64,000 nt of DNA, taken from the NCBI RefSeq assembly GCF_004006665.1, contig NZ_QOCL01000003.1, positions 372,001 through 436,000 of the forward strand. The letters are read 5' to 3'. Under the pieces are notes generated by a model. The model did no database searches and was not told where the DNA came from. It saw only the letters and a program-made list of their open reading frames with translations. This document shows, one piece after another, positions 53,287 to 62,754 of the stretch. The stretch comes from Halobacteriovorax sp. HLS. Lineage in GTDB: Bacteria; Bdellovibrionota; Bacteriovoracia; Bacteriovoracales; Bacteriovoracaceae. Positions within the stretch are counted from its first letter, which is position 1. Every line of letters begins with the position of its first letter. The translations under genes and the position numbers were made by a program.

Positions 53287-54155
53287 GCACTAATAAAGCA
53301 GCCTGCCGTATTAATTAATCTACCAAGAGTCATCGCCAGTAAGTAATTAACGAAATTAAAAATAATTAATGTCGGTTTTCTCAGTGGTCCAAAGCTAAAG
53401 ATTGAAAAAATATAACCAAGAAGTAGAAAAGGGGAATTAACTTTCTTTAGGTGTTTGATATATCTTTCAGGGTAGAATGGGAATCTTATTGGATCAAAAC
53501 CATATGAGCTAACATTGATAAACTTCGCGCTCTTCATTAGATACTCAAGTTCTTTTTTAGGATAAAGGCTAATATGCTCTTCTTTTGATTCATCTAATTC
53601 AATCCCCCTGTTAGCGAGATAGTTTGCAATGAAAAGAAAGTTTCCAGTTGTTGTTTCACTGAATGAGTGAACTTCTCCTCCTGGAATGAGTATGTCGTTA
53701 AGTTCTATAAAAGCATTTGGAAGGTCCGGCACATGTCCAAAAACATCTGTCGATACAATGATATCAAATTTGAAGTCATTAAAAACTTCTCGAATATTAC
53801 AGGCCTCATCGAGGTGGAAATTAACTTCTTGAGAATAATCCTTAGCGTGATCACAGGCAATGGCATAGGCCTTTGGACTTACTTCGTATCCATGCATTTC
53901 TATTCTATCTTGAAAGTATTTTTTTATATCAATAGAAAGACCTCCATGACCACTTCCAAAATCTAGTACTCTTATAGACTTTTTGGAGGTTTCACTTAGA
54001 TACTTCTCAATTTTTCTGATTATATAAAATCTCTTAGTTTCATAAATCAGTCTGATTCTGTCTTTGAAGAGAAGATCTTTTCCTTTAGAAAATTTAGGGG
54101 AGTTACCCCACTTGTTAATAGCGAGCTCATTATTCTTTAAGATCTGGGACTTCAT
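53268..54155 (-). CDS. Class I SAM-dependent methyltransferase
   Basis: 295 residues. Motif I is VLDFGSGHGGLSIDI (about 60-75); FDIIVSTDVFGHVPD and LIPGGEVHSFSETTT follow, as in Methyltransf_11/23 proteins. The C-terminal 70 residues contain hydrophobic stretches (PFLLLGYIFSIF, IIFNFVNYLLAM), so it may associate with the membrane, perhaps modifying a lipid or quinone-like substrate. Its ATG overlaps the upstream gene's stop (ATGA), the last of a three-gene minus-strand operon. Substrate unknown. Confidence 0.82.
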   Translation of the reverse strand: MKSQILKNNELAINKWGNSPKFSKGKDLLFKDRIRLIYETKRFYIIRKIEKYLSETSKKSIRVLDFGSGHGGLSIDIKKYFQDRIEMHGYEVSPKAYAIACDHAKDYSQEVNFHLDEACNIREVFNDFKFDIIVSTDVFGHVPDLPNAFIELNDILIPGGEVHSFSETTTGNFLFIANYLANRGIELDESKEEHISLYPKKELEYLMKSAKFINVSSYGFDPIRFPFYPERYIKHLKKVNSPFLLLGYIFSIFSFGPLRKPTLIIFNFVNYLLAMTLGRLINTAGCFISAKKKVA

Positions 54156-55099
54156 AATTTTTTAATACTCTCTTTATATTCAATAATAAGTCTATCTACT
54201 AGTTCGGCTACAGTGGGAGAGTCTTCAATAAGAGCACTTACTTGTCCTATCTCAAGTTCTCCTTCGATGAGATCGCCTTCAAGCATTCCTTTTCTGGCCC
54301 TGCCTGTTCCAAGAAGCTCTTGTAGTTCTGATTTAGAAGCACAACTAGATTCAAGTTCTTGAACTCTCTCAAAAAAGGAGTTCTTTAAAAGTCTAACTGG
54401 AACGAGGGATTTCATAGACAATAAAGTGTCGCCACTTTTAGAGTTAATAATTGCTTCTTGAAAATTCTTATGAGCTGAGGATTCTTGGGTGCACACAAAG
54501 CGAGTTCCAATTTGAACACCATGAGCTCCAAGAGCAATACATGCTGCAATAGAGGCTCCAGATGAAATTCCACCGGCCGCAATAACTGGTATTCCTACTG
54601 CTTTAACTACTTGGGGGATGAGACTCATGGTCGTAATTTCATCCCTTCCATTGTGACCTCCGGCCTCAAATCCTTCGGCAACAATAGCGTCAACACCGGC
54701 CTGCTCACATTTGATCGCAAGTTCAGGTGAGCTGGTTACATGAACAACTATACATCCTCTTTCTTTGAGATAGCTCGTATACTTTTTTGGGCTACCTGCA
54801 CTTGTGAAGAAAATCTTTATTCCATGTTCCAGCGAAATTCTAATATGCTCTTCACTATATTTATAGAGAAGAGGTATATTTACGGCAACGGAGCCACTGG
54901 TAAGTTTCTTAAGTTTTATCAGATGTTGCTCTAATACATCGGGCCGCATACTCCCTGCTCCAATAATTCCTAAGCATCCAGCATTGGCAGCAGCGGCCGC
55001 CAGTTTTGCTCCTGATACGTAAACCATACCGGCCTGAATAATTGGATATTTAATATTAAATAGATCTGTTATTGTTTTATCTTTAAACGGTGTAATCAC
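54152..55099 (-). CDS. Nitronate monooxygenase / FabK-like flavin oxidoreductase
   Basis: 315 residues, GTG start overlapping the preceding stop (GTGA). The N-terminal YPIIQAGMVYVSGAKLAAA, the EGFEAGGHNGRDEITTMSL stretch, PVIAAGGISSGASIAA and GVQIGTRFVCTQES are shared by nitronate monooxygenases and FabK enoyl-ACP reductases; both bind FMN in a TIM barrel. Sequence alone does not separate them here. Being in an operon with a methyltransferase and a degenerate HD-GYP protein gives no strong hint. If fabI is absent from the genome, FabK would be the better guess. Confidence 0.82.
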   Translation of the reverse strand: MITPFKDKTITDLFNIKYPIIQAGMVYVSGAKLAAAAANAGCLGIIGAGSMRPDVLEQHLIKLKKLTSGSVAVNIPLLYKYSEEHIRISLEHGIKIFFTSAGSPKKYTSYLKERGCIVVHVTSSPELAIKCEQAGVDAIVAEGFEAGGHNGRDEITTMSLIPQVVKAVGIPVIAAGGISSGASIAACIALGAHGVQIGTRFVCTQESSAHKNFQEAIINSKSGDTLLSMKSLVPVRLLKNSFFERVQELESSCASKSELQELLGTGRARKGMLEGDLIEGELEIGQVSALIEDSPTVAELVDRLIIEYKESIKKL

Positions 55100-56451
55100 T
55101 TTTTAGGGGCCTTCTTTCTGAGTGTTTTTTCTAATGCCTTAATGATTAGGAGCATATCTGGTGTAGAGTATTTCTTATATAACTCTTCTACTATCGGCGC
55201 CGGTTTTCCCCCACGTTCTTTAAAGCTCATAAGCTCTTTTACAAACTCAGCTGCAATGACGAAGACTTTCGCTATTTCTGGTATCTTGGAAACATTCAAG
55301 GTTGAAAAGCCCTTACCATTTTGAGAACCGTGATGATACTTAATAAGTGTATCAACATCTAGTGGACACTCTGGGTGCTTGCGAATAAGTAAGGCTGCAT
55401 CTAGAGGATGATTGAAAACGAGGTCCCAATCTTCATCTGATAGACCCGCTAACTCTAACTCTTCAAAGGTTGTAATTTTAGCGAGGTCTTCATTTTCTAA
55501 AAAAGAGATATCTTTGAAAAAACTTGCATAGGCAATTTGTTGAAAAGTTGATTCTTTCACTATTCCAAGGTTCTTTGCAATCTCGCAGGCGACAACTGAG
55601 CACATGTGTCCGTGCTGATATAGGTACCCACTTTTAGAATTGATTATTTTATGTAAGACATTATTTACTTCTGGCGTCTTCTTTGTCGCTGAAATCATAC
55701 TGTTGACTATACTGTCAGTAAGCTGAATCGTGGCACTGTTAAAACCAAGCTTCTTTATTTCTTTGAGTGCTATATCATAACTTTGAGAAATCAATTCAAT
55801 CTGCTCATCTAAAGTTTCATAGGCTTCGTCATCTAACTTTTGACAAAGATGATCTGAAATATAATTTGTAAAATTTTGTTGATACTCCTTAGGAATATAA
55901 AAGAACTTCAGCCCCTGTTCGATATATTTTAATATGAGTGCATTAGAGTAAACATCTCCAGCATGAATCCTCTTTATATACTGATGTTCTGTGGCCGACT
56001 TCTTTATTCGTATAAACACGTCACAACAACTAGTATCTAGAGGAAGAAAATAATGAGGCTCAATAGGGATGTACTCCGGCAGAACTTTTTTTTCTAAAAT
56101 TTCTGGAGTAACTCCTAAGATAGTCGCGGAAGTTGAGATCACTTCTTCCCAGTTCTTATCATTGTCAATAACAACAAGATGATCATGGGTTTGTGAAAAC
56201 TCTCCGTTTACTATAAGAGCAACTTCTAAATTATTTTCAACGATGAAATCAAAAATGATTTTTGCTGTTTGCTCTTCTTTGGTAAAAGCATGAGTAATAA
56301 TTAAGTCGACATTAGGAAGTATATTAAGTAGATCTATAACCTCAGAGGCATTATTTCGAGGTATGACTTCGCTTCCAACATAAGTTTTTAGGTTAATAGA
56401 GAGAAGATCTCTTAAATTTCCGTTTTCCTCAACGAGAATAACCTGAGACAC
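55096..56451 (-). CDS. Degenerate receiver / HD-GYP-like protein
   Basis: 451 residues, GTG start with AGGAG 6 nt upstream (an overlapping ATG is out of frame). The N-terminal 110 residues resemble a receiver (VILVEENGNLRDLL, NVDLIITHAF), but the phosphoacceptor is His rather than Asp, so it is probably not phosphorylated. The C-terminal HD domain has the order of HD-GYP (HGHMCSVVA, FFKDISF, FNHPLDAALLIR, KYHHGSQNGKGF), but HD is KD, the GYP block is altered, and the final acidic site is lost. It may sense or bind rather than cleave cyclic-di-GMP. First gene of the three-gene operon. Confidence 0.8.
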   Translation of the reverse strand: MSQVILVEENGNLRDLLSINLKTYVGSEVIPRNNASEVIDLLNILPNVDLIITHAFTKEEQTAKIIFDFIVENNLEVALIVNGEFSQTHDHLVVIDNDKNWEEVISTSATILGVTPEILEKKVLPEYIPIEPHYFLPLDTSCCDVFIRIKKSATEHQYIKRIHAGDVYSNALILKYIEQGLKFFYIPKEYQQNFTNYISDHLCQKLDDEAYETLDEQIELISQSYDIALKEIKKLGFNSATIQLTDSIVNSMISATKKTPEVNNVLHKIINSKSGYLYQHGHMCSVVACEIAKNLGIVKESTFQQIAYASFFKDISFLENEDLAKITTFEELELAGLSDEDWDLVFNHPLDAALLIRKHPECPLDVDTLIKYHHGSQNGKGFSTLNVSKIPEIAKVFVIAAEFVKELMSFKERGGKPAPIVEELYKKYSTPDMLLIIKALEKTLRKKAPKK

Positions 56452-56533
56452 ATTTTGCTCCTTTATGAACTTATTAATATGTTACAGGTAAATGGATTTT
56501 ATATCTACTGAGAAATAACTGATTAGCTTGGTA

Positions 56534-57295
56534 TTAGTCTCTTAATAATTCATCTGGTGCCGTTGTTATATTGCGCTCAATATCCTGATTCATCTGGCCG
56601 TGAAGTTTAGCTATAGTCATCGATCTCTTTACTCCAAAACCATCTCTTTTAAAAACCTTCCAACCAGCGTGGAACATAGATTTTCTGACACTGATATGTC
56701 CTGAGTAGGTGGCCATGATAACTGAGTCGTGAGCAACTTCCTTTAATAGTGAAAACCATTCACAAGTCCAAAGAGTAGGATTTTTCTTGTGTGAGAATGG
56801 ATCTTGAAAAATGGACAGAACATCTTTTAGTAGGCCTTCTTTTGCGGCCAAAGGAGTTGTCTGTCTAGCATCTCCAAGTAAAATATAGAACTCAAAATTA
56901 TTATTTTTAGAATAGTAATAGGTAAGATCATTCAGTTTTATCTTCTCTAGGTTCTTAAAGATAGGACAATCAATATTATCAGATACCCAGTGAATTAAAC
57001 CTTCATCAATTTCGGTACTAATAAATTTAATTTCTACGTTTTGACTCTCTAAATTTTCGTAGCTTAGTTTTGGACCAAGTCCTAGGCCTAAACCTACTTC
57101 AAATATTGTGAATGGGTTCGCAATTTTTGATTGGGAGAGAATTTCACATCCTAAGATGTAGTTATATTCAGTTTCTTCAACAGCTCCAGAAGTAGAGTGA
57201 CAATTTTCATCAAAGTAGGAGCTATAGAGTGTGAAGCTTGAGTCTTCGGTCTCTACTAGTTTGTAACTACCCAATTTTCCGTCAAAGTCTTTCAT
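56534..57295 (-). CDS. MnmC-like (DUF752) tRNA-modifying methyltransferase
   Basis: 253 residues. The order of motifs fits the methyltransferase half of MnmC: SSYFDENCHSTSGAVEETEYNYILG, SAM-binding FEVGLGLGLGPKLS, ISTEIDEGLIHWV, DPFSHKKNPTLWTCEWF and the final KRDGFGVKRSMTIAKL. MnmC finishes 5-methylaminomethyl-2-thiouridine at position 34 of tRNAs. The protein is a stand-alone domain without the FAD oxidoreductase half (the MnmD type). It stands alone, 83 nt upstream of the HD-GYP gene. Confidence 0.84.
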   Translation of the reverse strand: MKDFDGKLGSYKLVETEDSSFTLYSSYFDENCHSTSGAVEETEYNYILGCEILSQSKIANPFTIFEVGLGLGLGPKLSYENLESQNVEIKFISTEIDEGLIHWVSDNIDCPIFKNLEKIKLNDLTYYYSKNNNFEFYILLGDARQTTPLAAKEGLLKDVLSIFQDPFSHKKNPTLWTCEWFSLLKEVAHDSVIMATYSGHISVRKSMFHAGWKVFKRDGFGVKRSMTIAKLHGQMNQDIERNITTAPDELLRD

Positions 57296-57420
57296 GATAC
57301 TGCTTCACTTAAGGAGTTCTTTCAATACTTCAGTATCGAAACCTCTAGAATTACTTAATTTTATTATTATTCTTAATACTTAACTTAATTAATTCGGAAT
57401 TGTTACCGAAAAGTAGGGTA

Positions 57421-58155
57421 ATGAGTTTAAAATATAAAGTATTATTCATTTCTACCCTTACTGTACTTGCCTCTTGTGGTGATCAGCATAAGGGAAAAAG
57501 TAGGGCTCCAGCTGCTACAGGGCAATCATTTACTTCTGAGATTAAAACACTTGATGCCAATTCTCTAAGTATTGCTTATAGAGTTTGTAATTCTTTTCGC
57601 TCTAAGCGTAACTATTGGCATATGAATTCGATAATTGGAAAGAAGGCCAATTTAAGCGTTACTTCGAAGCAGTGTGGAACAACTATTTCTAATTCAAATT
57701 CTTTAGAGACGGTTATCTCCGCTTCAAATCTATCTGCTCAAATTATCTTTGCTAGCCTCAGCTCACTAGATTATAAAAAAGATGTAGAGACAGATCAGCA
57801 TGGACTTATTGCACAATCTTGTAAGACAGTACTGTCTGGAAATAATACTATCAACTTCTACAGTTATCAAAAAACTCAAAGAGTCTATACTGAATTCTTA
57901 CAAATTGCTGATCACGTAGACAGAGTAGATATAAAGTTCGCGGCACCTGAATTTGATGATAAAAATGAGCTTACAGGGTATACCTCCTATAAAGTTGTGT
58001 CGTTTGAGGTTAAAACATCTGAAGATCCGAATGACGCAATTGATGCTTCTCAAGAAGAAATATATTTGGGAACTGTTACCAAAGCTACTGAAGTTGAAGA
58101 TTGTGAAAGCGGTGGAAATTCAAGCTTTGTTCAAACTCTAGATTCAATTCTATAA
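57421..58155 (+). CDS. Lipoprotein of unknown function
   Basis: 244 residues from ATG 57421 (AGGG just upstream); an in-frame extension to 57400 lacks a ribosome-binding site. Lipobox LASC with lipidated Cys17 (TLTVLASCGDQ). The mature part has four Cys at spaced positions (YRVCNSF, SKQCGTT, AQSCKTVL, VEDCESGG), likely two disulfides. The mainly beta-type pattern is not recognised. The next gene starts 65 nt later and could be in the same transcript. Confidence 0.75.
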   Translation: MSLKYKVLFISTLTVLASCGDQHKGKSRAPAATGQSFTSEIKTLDANSLSIAYRVCNSFRSKRNYWHMNSIIGKKANLSVTSKQCGTTISNSNSLETVISASNLSAQIIFASLSSLDYKKDVETDQHGLIAQSCKTVLSGNNTINFYSYQKTQRVYTEFLQIADHVDRVDIKFAAPEFDDKNELTGYTSYKVVSFEVKTSEDPNDAIDASQEEIYLGTVTKATEVEDCESGGNSSFVQTLDSIL

Positions 58156-58220
58156 TATTCTTACATTCCTTTACTCTTTGTTATAAATAGATCTTAATTA
58201 GATAAATCTAAGGAGGATCT

Positions 58221-58838
58221 ATGAAATCATTAATCGTGCTATGTGCACTCCTATTGCCATCAGTTACCTTTGCAAACCCAAGAGGCCAAATAAAAGATAA
58301 TATCTCGAGACTAGCAAGAAGAGTTGAAATAGATGTTATCGACAGTGAAATTTCTAATGAAGAATTAAGGAAAGTTCAGATGCAATTAACTCAAGCGCTG
58401 CGAGCTCTATCTGGACAGGATGGGAGTGATTATGGACAGTGTTTAGACTTTGTTCTTCCGATCTATCAAGCAAGATATGGTTCAAATACTGCTATTGAAA
58501 AATCTAAGGAATTATGTAGAAGTGTTTCTGATACTAGGGTTCTTGAGTTTATCTATAATCAATTAAAATCAACAAATACAACAACTACAGCTCTTTCTAG
58601 AGCGGCCGAGTATAGTGATGATTCTGTTTTAGGGAAAGTTCGCATTATTGAATTTGCTTTTGATAAGCATAGTTCACAATATACGACAACAAGTGCGATC
58701 AGAAAGTCAGTCGAAAATGCAAGAGAGTTAGAGGTTGGGTCTATGAGTTGCATTAGAAGATTCTACTCAACACACGCTAGTAGATACAGTGCTTCTACTG
58801 CAATGAATAAGACTGTTGAGACATGTAAAGAAAATTAA
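58221..58838 (+). CDS. Exported protein made of four short repeats
   Basis: 205 residues with AAGGAGG before the ATG and signal peptide MKSLIVLCALLLPSVTFA. After a helical lead-in (about 19-72), four units of about 33-38 residues follow, starting at CLDFVLPIY, VLEFIYNQL, IIEFAFDKH and CIRRFYSTH. Each has an S/T-rich turn (RYGSNTAIEKS, TNTTTTALSRA, QYTTTSAIRKS, RYSASTAMNKT) and then a helix. Cys occur in the first and last units. A helical-repeat scaffold is likely, but I recognise no family. Confidence 0.76.
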   Translation: MKSLIVLCALLLPSVTFANPRGQIKDNISRLARRVEIDVIDSEISNEELRKVQMQLTQALRALSGQDGSDYGQCLDFVLPIYQARYGSNTAIEKSKELCRSVSDTRVLEFIYNQLKSTNTTTTALSRAAEYSDDSVLGKVRIIEFAFDKHSSQYTTTSAIRKSVENARELEVGSMSCIRRFYSTHASRYSASTAMNKTVETCKEN

Positions 58839-58850
58839 AACTAAGATATG

Positions 58851-58880
58851 ACAGGCCAGAATTGTTCTGGCCTGTATTTT
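58851..58880 (+). terminator. Rho-independent terminator after the repeat protein gene
   Basis: ACAGGCCAGAA (58851-58861) pairs with TTCTGGCCTGT (58865-58875) over a 3-nt loop, then ATTTT. An 11-bp GC-rich stem, strong on the plus strand; the opposite strand has fewer T. Confidence 0.88.
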
Positions 58881-58885
58881 CGATT

Positions 58886-60643
58886 CTATCTAATTGACCA
58901 ATCAGAGTAAATTGCCTCAAGCCTAGGCGTAATTAAAACAACGTAACGATCAAATAAGTCTTTTCTAGATTGGTCTTTATTAGCATGCTCGCAAAGAACT
59001 CTTAATGTTTCCATGTAGCTTAGTGCCTGACAAAGAGTCTCAGCATGTTCCATTAATTCAGATACATTTTCATCACTTGCCCAAGACTTAGGGTCAAATA
59101 ACTTTCCGATCTCAGGGCGCAGGCACTTCATTAGAAGACCTAACATTTTCTTTTTAAATCTATAGTGAGTTGATTTAAAAGTCTTGCTCCAATCATTTGA
59201 ACCATTCAAAAGATCTGCAGTAGGGTGTTTAAAAAGAACATTACTAAAGAATCTCTTAGGGTCTTTCATAGCGTATTTCATTATATCTTTTAACGCCATT
59301 AGAGCTTGAATTTGAGATGTTCCTTCGTAGAGTAGAGGCCCATAGCTATCTCTGTGATAGCGTTCAACTGGATACTCTTGCATAAATCCATATCCTCCAA
59401 GAACTTGTATCGCTCTTTGGGAGAGTAGAGTTGCTGCTTCACAAGCATAGTATTTAACTAGAGGAGTTCTCTTTCTTGTCCAAAGAGTAGCGTCTTGGAA
59501 GAGGACTTCTTCATCTTTAGTTAAGTCATTTGTTGTGTTTTTCTTGTAATCTAATCTTTGGAAAATATCAAAATGAGAAATCGTATCCATCAGAAGGGCC
59601 CTGATCGCGTCTCTCTCAGTCGTGTAGTCGCTAAGATTTCTCTTCATTAGTGGAAGCTCACTTAGAGGCTTTCCAAATTGTTCTCTTTCTTGTGCGTATT
59701 TAACTGCATACCCTAGAGAACCTTCAATCGTTCCAAGGGCCTGCATACCTACAGCAATTCTTGCTTCGTTCATAAGGTGAAGCATATATTTAAAGCCTTG
59801 TCCGGCCTCTCCTACAAGAGTTGCTTCTGAGTTTTCATAAACAACTTCACAAGTAAATGAGCCGTGCATTCCCATTTTTTCTTCATTCTTAGCTACGATA
59901 TAATTGAGTCCTTCTTTTCCTTCAATTTCTTGCTCTGCTAAGAACATTGAAATCCCTTCAAGACCTTCTTTATCACCTTTGATTCTTGCAAGTACAAAAC
60001 CAAGTCCACCACCACCATTAGTGATAAATATCTTTGAACCATTTAAAAGATACTTTCCATCTTCTGTTGGTGTTGCTGAAGTTTTAATCATTCCTAGGTC
60101 TGACCCACATCCTGGTTCAGTTAAACACATCGAACCTGAAATTTCTCCTCTGGCAATTTTAGGAACAAGTCTATGTGCTGTATCATGATCACAGAATCTA
60201 TGAATCATCTCTCCAATAGAAGTAAAGAAGGCCAATTGAGTAGAACTTCCTAAACAGGCCCTAGAGAGTTGTGCCAAGACAATTAATAGTAGGGAAGTCG
60301 GTGCACCCATTCCTCCAAGCTCTTGTGGAAATGGAAGTCCAATCATTTCAAGCTCTATTGCTTCTTTATAGAGTGCTTGCAAGTGTTCTCCTGGAATTGT
60401 TCTTCCATCGACTACAGTACCTGCTCCATCACGATCTAATGCGGCAGCTCTATCTGTAACGGAAGTTCCCGTCCACGCTCCAGTATTAATTAGAATTTCT
60501 TCAAGAAAATCTATGACTTCTTCTTTGTTATTAAAGCCATCTTCGGTAGGAAAACTAGGGTAGTAGAGAGGGAGAATTTTATCCCAGTCCATTGCATTAC
60601 GAAATAACCATTGCCAGTCTTTTTCATCGCTATAGTAGTTCAC
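58886..60643 (-). CDS. Acyl-CoA dehydrogenase
   Basis: 585 residues, GTG start with AGGA upstream. FAD/substrate sequences SMCLTEPGCGSDLGMIKTSA, NGSKIFITNGGGG, GSLGYAVKYAQEREQFGKPL and LYEGTSQIQALMALKD with the probable catalytic Glu are visible. The extra C-terminal 130 residues fit long-chain members of the family (DmdC- or FadE-like in length). It performs the first oxidation step of fatty-acid beta-oxidation, passing electrons to ETF. No other beta-oxidation gene is nearby. Confidence 0.92.
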   Translation of the reverse strand: MNYYSDEKDWQWLFRNAMDWDKILPLYYPSFPTEDGFNNKEEVIDFLEEILINTGAWTGTSVTDRAAALDRDGAGTVVDGRTIPGEHLQALYKEAIELEMIGLPFPQELGGMGAPTSLLLIVLAQLSRACLGSSTQLAFFTSIGEMIHRFCDHDTAHRLVPKIARGEISGSMCLTEPGCGSDLGMIKTSATPTEDGKYLLNGSKIFITNGGGGLGFVLARIKGDKEGLEGISMFLAEQEIEGKEGLNYIVAKNEEKMGMHGSFTCEVVYENSEATLVGEAGQGFKYMLHLMNEARIAVGMQALGTIEGSLGYAVKYAQEREQFGKPLSELPLMKRNLSDYTTERDAIRALLMDTISHFDIFQRLDYKKNTTNDLTKDEEVLFQDATLWTRKRTPLVKYYACEAATLLSQRAIQVLGGYGFMQEYPVERYHRDSYGPLLYEGTSQIQALMALKDIMKYAMKDPKRFFSNVLFKHPTADLLNGSNDWSKTFKSTHYRFKKKMLGLLMKCLRPEIGKLFDPKSWASDENVSELMEHAETLCQALSYMETLRVLCEHANKDQSRKDLFDRYVVLITPRLEAIYSDWSIR

Positions 60644-60721
60644 AATAAATCCTTTTATTTACAGGGTATTAAAGTCAAAATTGTAGCTTAAAAAGAATTA
60701 AAATCCAACAATAGAAAGTGA

Positions 60722-62632
60722 TTATGGAGTATTTGTATCAAAGTCATAGTTTAAGATATCATCATTGATTTTCTTGATACCAATAGTTGTACTTGACTCT
60801 TCAGAACTAGAAGAGCTTCCTTCTAGATTGATATTAGCTTTTTGAATTGATTCATCCAGGGCCTGGGCCTTACCAGTATAGGCCGCCTCATTTTTAACTG
60901 AGATTGCTTGAATATTCTTCTCGGAAAAAGCATTCCCACCAAGCTCTTTTTGAATAGAAGATGTATTTCGTCCTACGACTTTTCCATCACTATCTTTAAT
61001 TTCTAAAAATCCTGTTACAATATTATTGTAATGAATGAGTTGGGCATAGTTCTCTGTCTTAGCTGAAAGCTCTGAATGAATTTTCTTTAATTTCTCTAAA
61101 TCCGTATTTCCAGATTGATCTGAAATATTTATGACACCTTCTTTTTGAGAAGTCTGTGCATCTAGCTTGTCATTAAGACTTTCGATGAGTTGCTCTTTTT
61201 CCGCTTCATATCTTCGAGTAATCTGTTCTTTTAGTGCATCGATATCTGTCGTTTGCAATTGCTTTTGAATCTCTTCCTCACTACGACCTTGATCAATAAG
61301 AAACTCTTTTATATCCTCTTCATTATTGCTGTTTTTTAATTTATTGACCTTACTTATTAAACTCTTTTGTCTAAGGGCATGTTCTTCTTTAAGCTTTTCA
61401 ACTTCCGCTTTATTGGTATTTAAGTACTTCTTACAAGTTTCTTGTGCTCCTGGAGAGAAGGCATATTTTACATTTCCAGTATCTGGGTCAACAGTTTTTA
61501 CAAGACACTTTTCAAACTCGGCCAAGTCTGCACTTACTTCCTTTGAGAATCCTGACTCAGCGGCAAACTCATTTGATGAAGTCGTTGTAATATTCTCTAG
61601 TTTTTCTTTATTAAGAATGACTTTTTCTACTATAGTATTTTTCTTAGCATCAGTTCCTTGAACACTATATGATCCATCTTTTGCAAGGGCTTCATATCCT
61701 TCACTTATTTTTCCTGCTGCTTTTAAATTCTGCTTTGCCACCTTTAAGTAATTTGTCACTTCACAGGCACGTTTGGACGAGTGCTCGATATCCTCTTTCG
61801 TATACTTAGGCATTTTAGGTATTCTACTGTCTGTATTTTCTAGTTCTTTCTTTAAAAGACCCCCTCGTGTTGCCTTTTTAGTGACGGGATCAATTTCTCT
61901 ATATTCGTCATGACAAACATGTTGCAGATTCTTTAGACAGATGGACCAACTCTTTGATTGTATTTCGGCCTCTGTTAGTGGATTTCCATCAGCATCTGTT
62001 TGCAGTTGAGTATTGGAGAGCGCATCTAGATTATACTTTCTAACCTTTTCAACTTCTTTTTTGTCTTTGTAAATGAGAGGATAATTCTTTATATTTTCTG
62101 CATCTATACAATAAGAGCTTACGGCAGAGAGAATATTTTTAGTGATTTGATTCTCATACATTTTATTAAATTTTGAGTGATCGAGAATTTTAACTTTACC
62201 GTTAGCACTTGGATCATCTCCAAAGATCTCTTTACTTATTTTCTTTGCATAGAACTCTTCAAGAGCTTTTAGTGATTTTGTTTGTTTTGTTTTTAGAGCA
62301 ATTGGTGTCACTGATTCATACTGATTAATACCATCAACCTGATTTAGGGTGGCATCCATTTCGGCCTGGACTTTATTTTTAATGGCCTCATCGGCCTCAA
62401 CTTTTTCCCAGATACATTCAGAAATATCTGTTCTAGATGATGATTCACAGCTTTCTTTAATTTTTGCTACTTCAGGAATTTCTAAGAGTTTTGCGAGTTG
62501 ATCAACCTCTTCATTATGAACTTGGTAATTACCTATATCTTCTGTGTCCGTCTCAGGTTGTTCATTGGCGATAACACTGATTTGCAGTGGTGCAAGAAGT
62601 AGAAAAATAGAGGTCGTAATCAAGCGTAACAT
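60722..62632 (-). CDS. Exported coiled-coil protein of unknown function
   Basis: 636 residues, signal peptide MLRLITTSIFLLLAPLQISVIA. An early Cys pair (KESCESSSRTDISECIWEK) and later Cys (VSSYCIDAEN, WSICLKNLQHVCHDEY, RACEVTNY, EKCLVKT, ETCKKYL) suggest disulfides; the central and C-terminal part (about 380-560) is heavily charged helix (KLKEEHALRQK, RRYEAEKEQLIESLND). The early Cys pattern resembles that of the 38801-40639 exported protein, but the shared tail is missing. No family. Divergent-free, lies between acyl-CoA dehydrogenase and the C/H/D protein, all minus strand. Confidence 0.78.
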   Translation of the reverse strand: MLRLITTSIFLLLAPLQISVIANEQPETDTEDIGNYQVHNEEVDQLAKLLEIPEVAKIKESCESSSRTDISECIWEKVEADEAIKNKVQAEMDATLNQVDGINQYESVTPIALKTKQTKSLKALEEFYAKKISKEIFGDDPSANGKVKILDHSKFNKMYENQITKNILSAVSSYCIDAENIKNYPLIYKDKKEVEKVRKYNLDALSNTQLQTDADGNPLTEAEIQSKSWSICLKNLQHVCHDEYREIDPVTKKATRGGLLKKELENTDSRIPKMPKYTKEDIEHSSKRACEVTNYLKVAKQNLKAAGKISEGYEALAKDGSYSVQGTDAKKNTIVEKVILNKEKLENITTTSSNEFAAESGFSKEVSADLAEFEKCLVKTVDPDTGNVKYAFSPGAQETCKKYLNTNKAEVEKLKEEHALRQKSLISKVNKLKNSNNEEDIKEFLIDQGRSEEEIQKQLQTTDIDALKEQITRRYEAEKEQLIESLNDKLDAQTSQKEGVINISDQSGNTDLEKLKKIHSELSAKTENYAQLIHYNNIVTGFLEIKDSDGKVVGRNTSSIQKELGGNAFSEKNIQAISVKNEAAYTGKAQALDESIQKANINLEGSSSSSEESSTTIGIKKINDDILNYDFDTNTP

Positions 62633-62700
62633 AACTCTATTATCGTCTAAAAATGGTATTTTCTTGAGTAAAAAAGGCGGTTTAGGGCAGGAGAGATTAA

Positions 62701-62732
62701 TTTCAGCTACTTATAGTCTTAAGTAGCTGAAA
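62701..62732 (-). terminator. Hairpin after the last minus-strand gene
   Basis: TTTCAGCTACTTA (62701-62713) and TAAGTAGCTGAAA (62720-62732) form a perfect 13-bp stem with a 6-nt loop, 22 nt past the stop of the 62755-63984 gene. T-tract is absent, so it may be a terminator helped by other factors or an mRNA end protector. Confidence 0.55.
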
Positions 62733-62754
62733 AGATGTTCTTTTACTGCCTACT

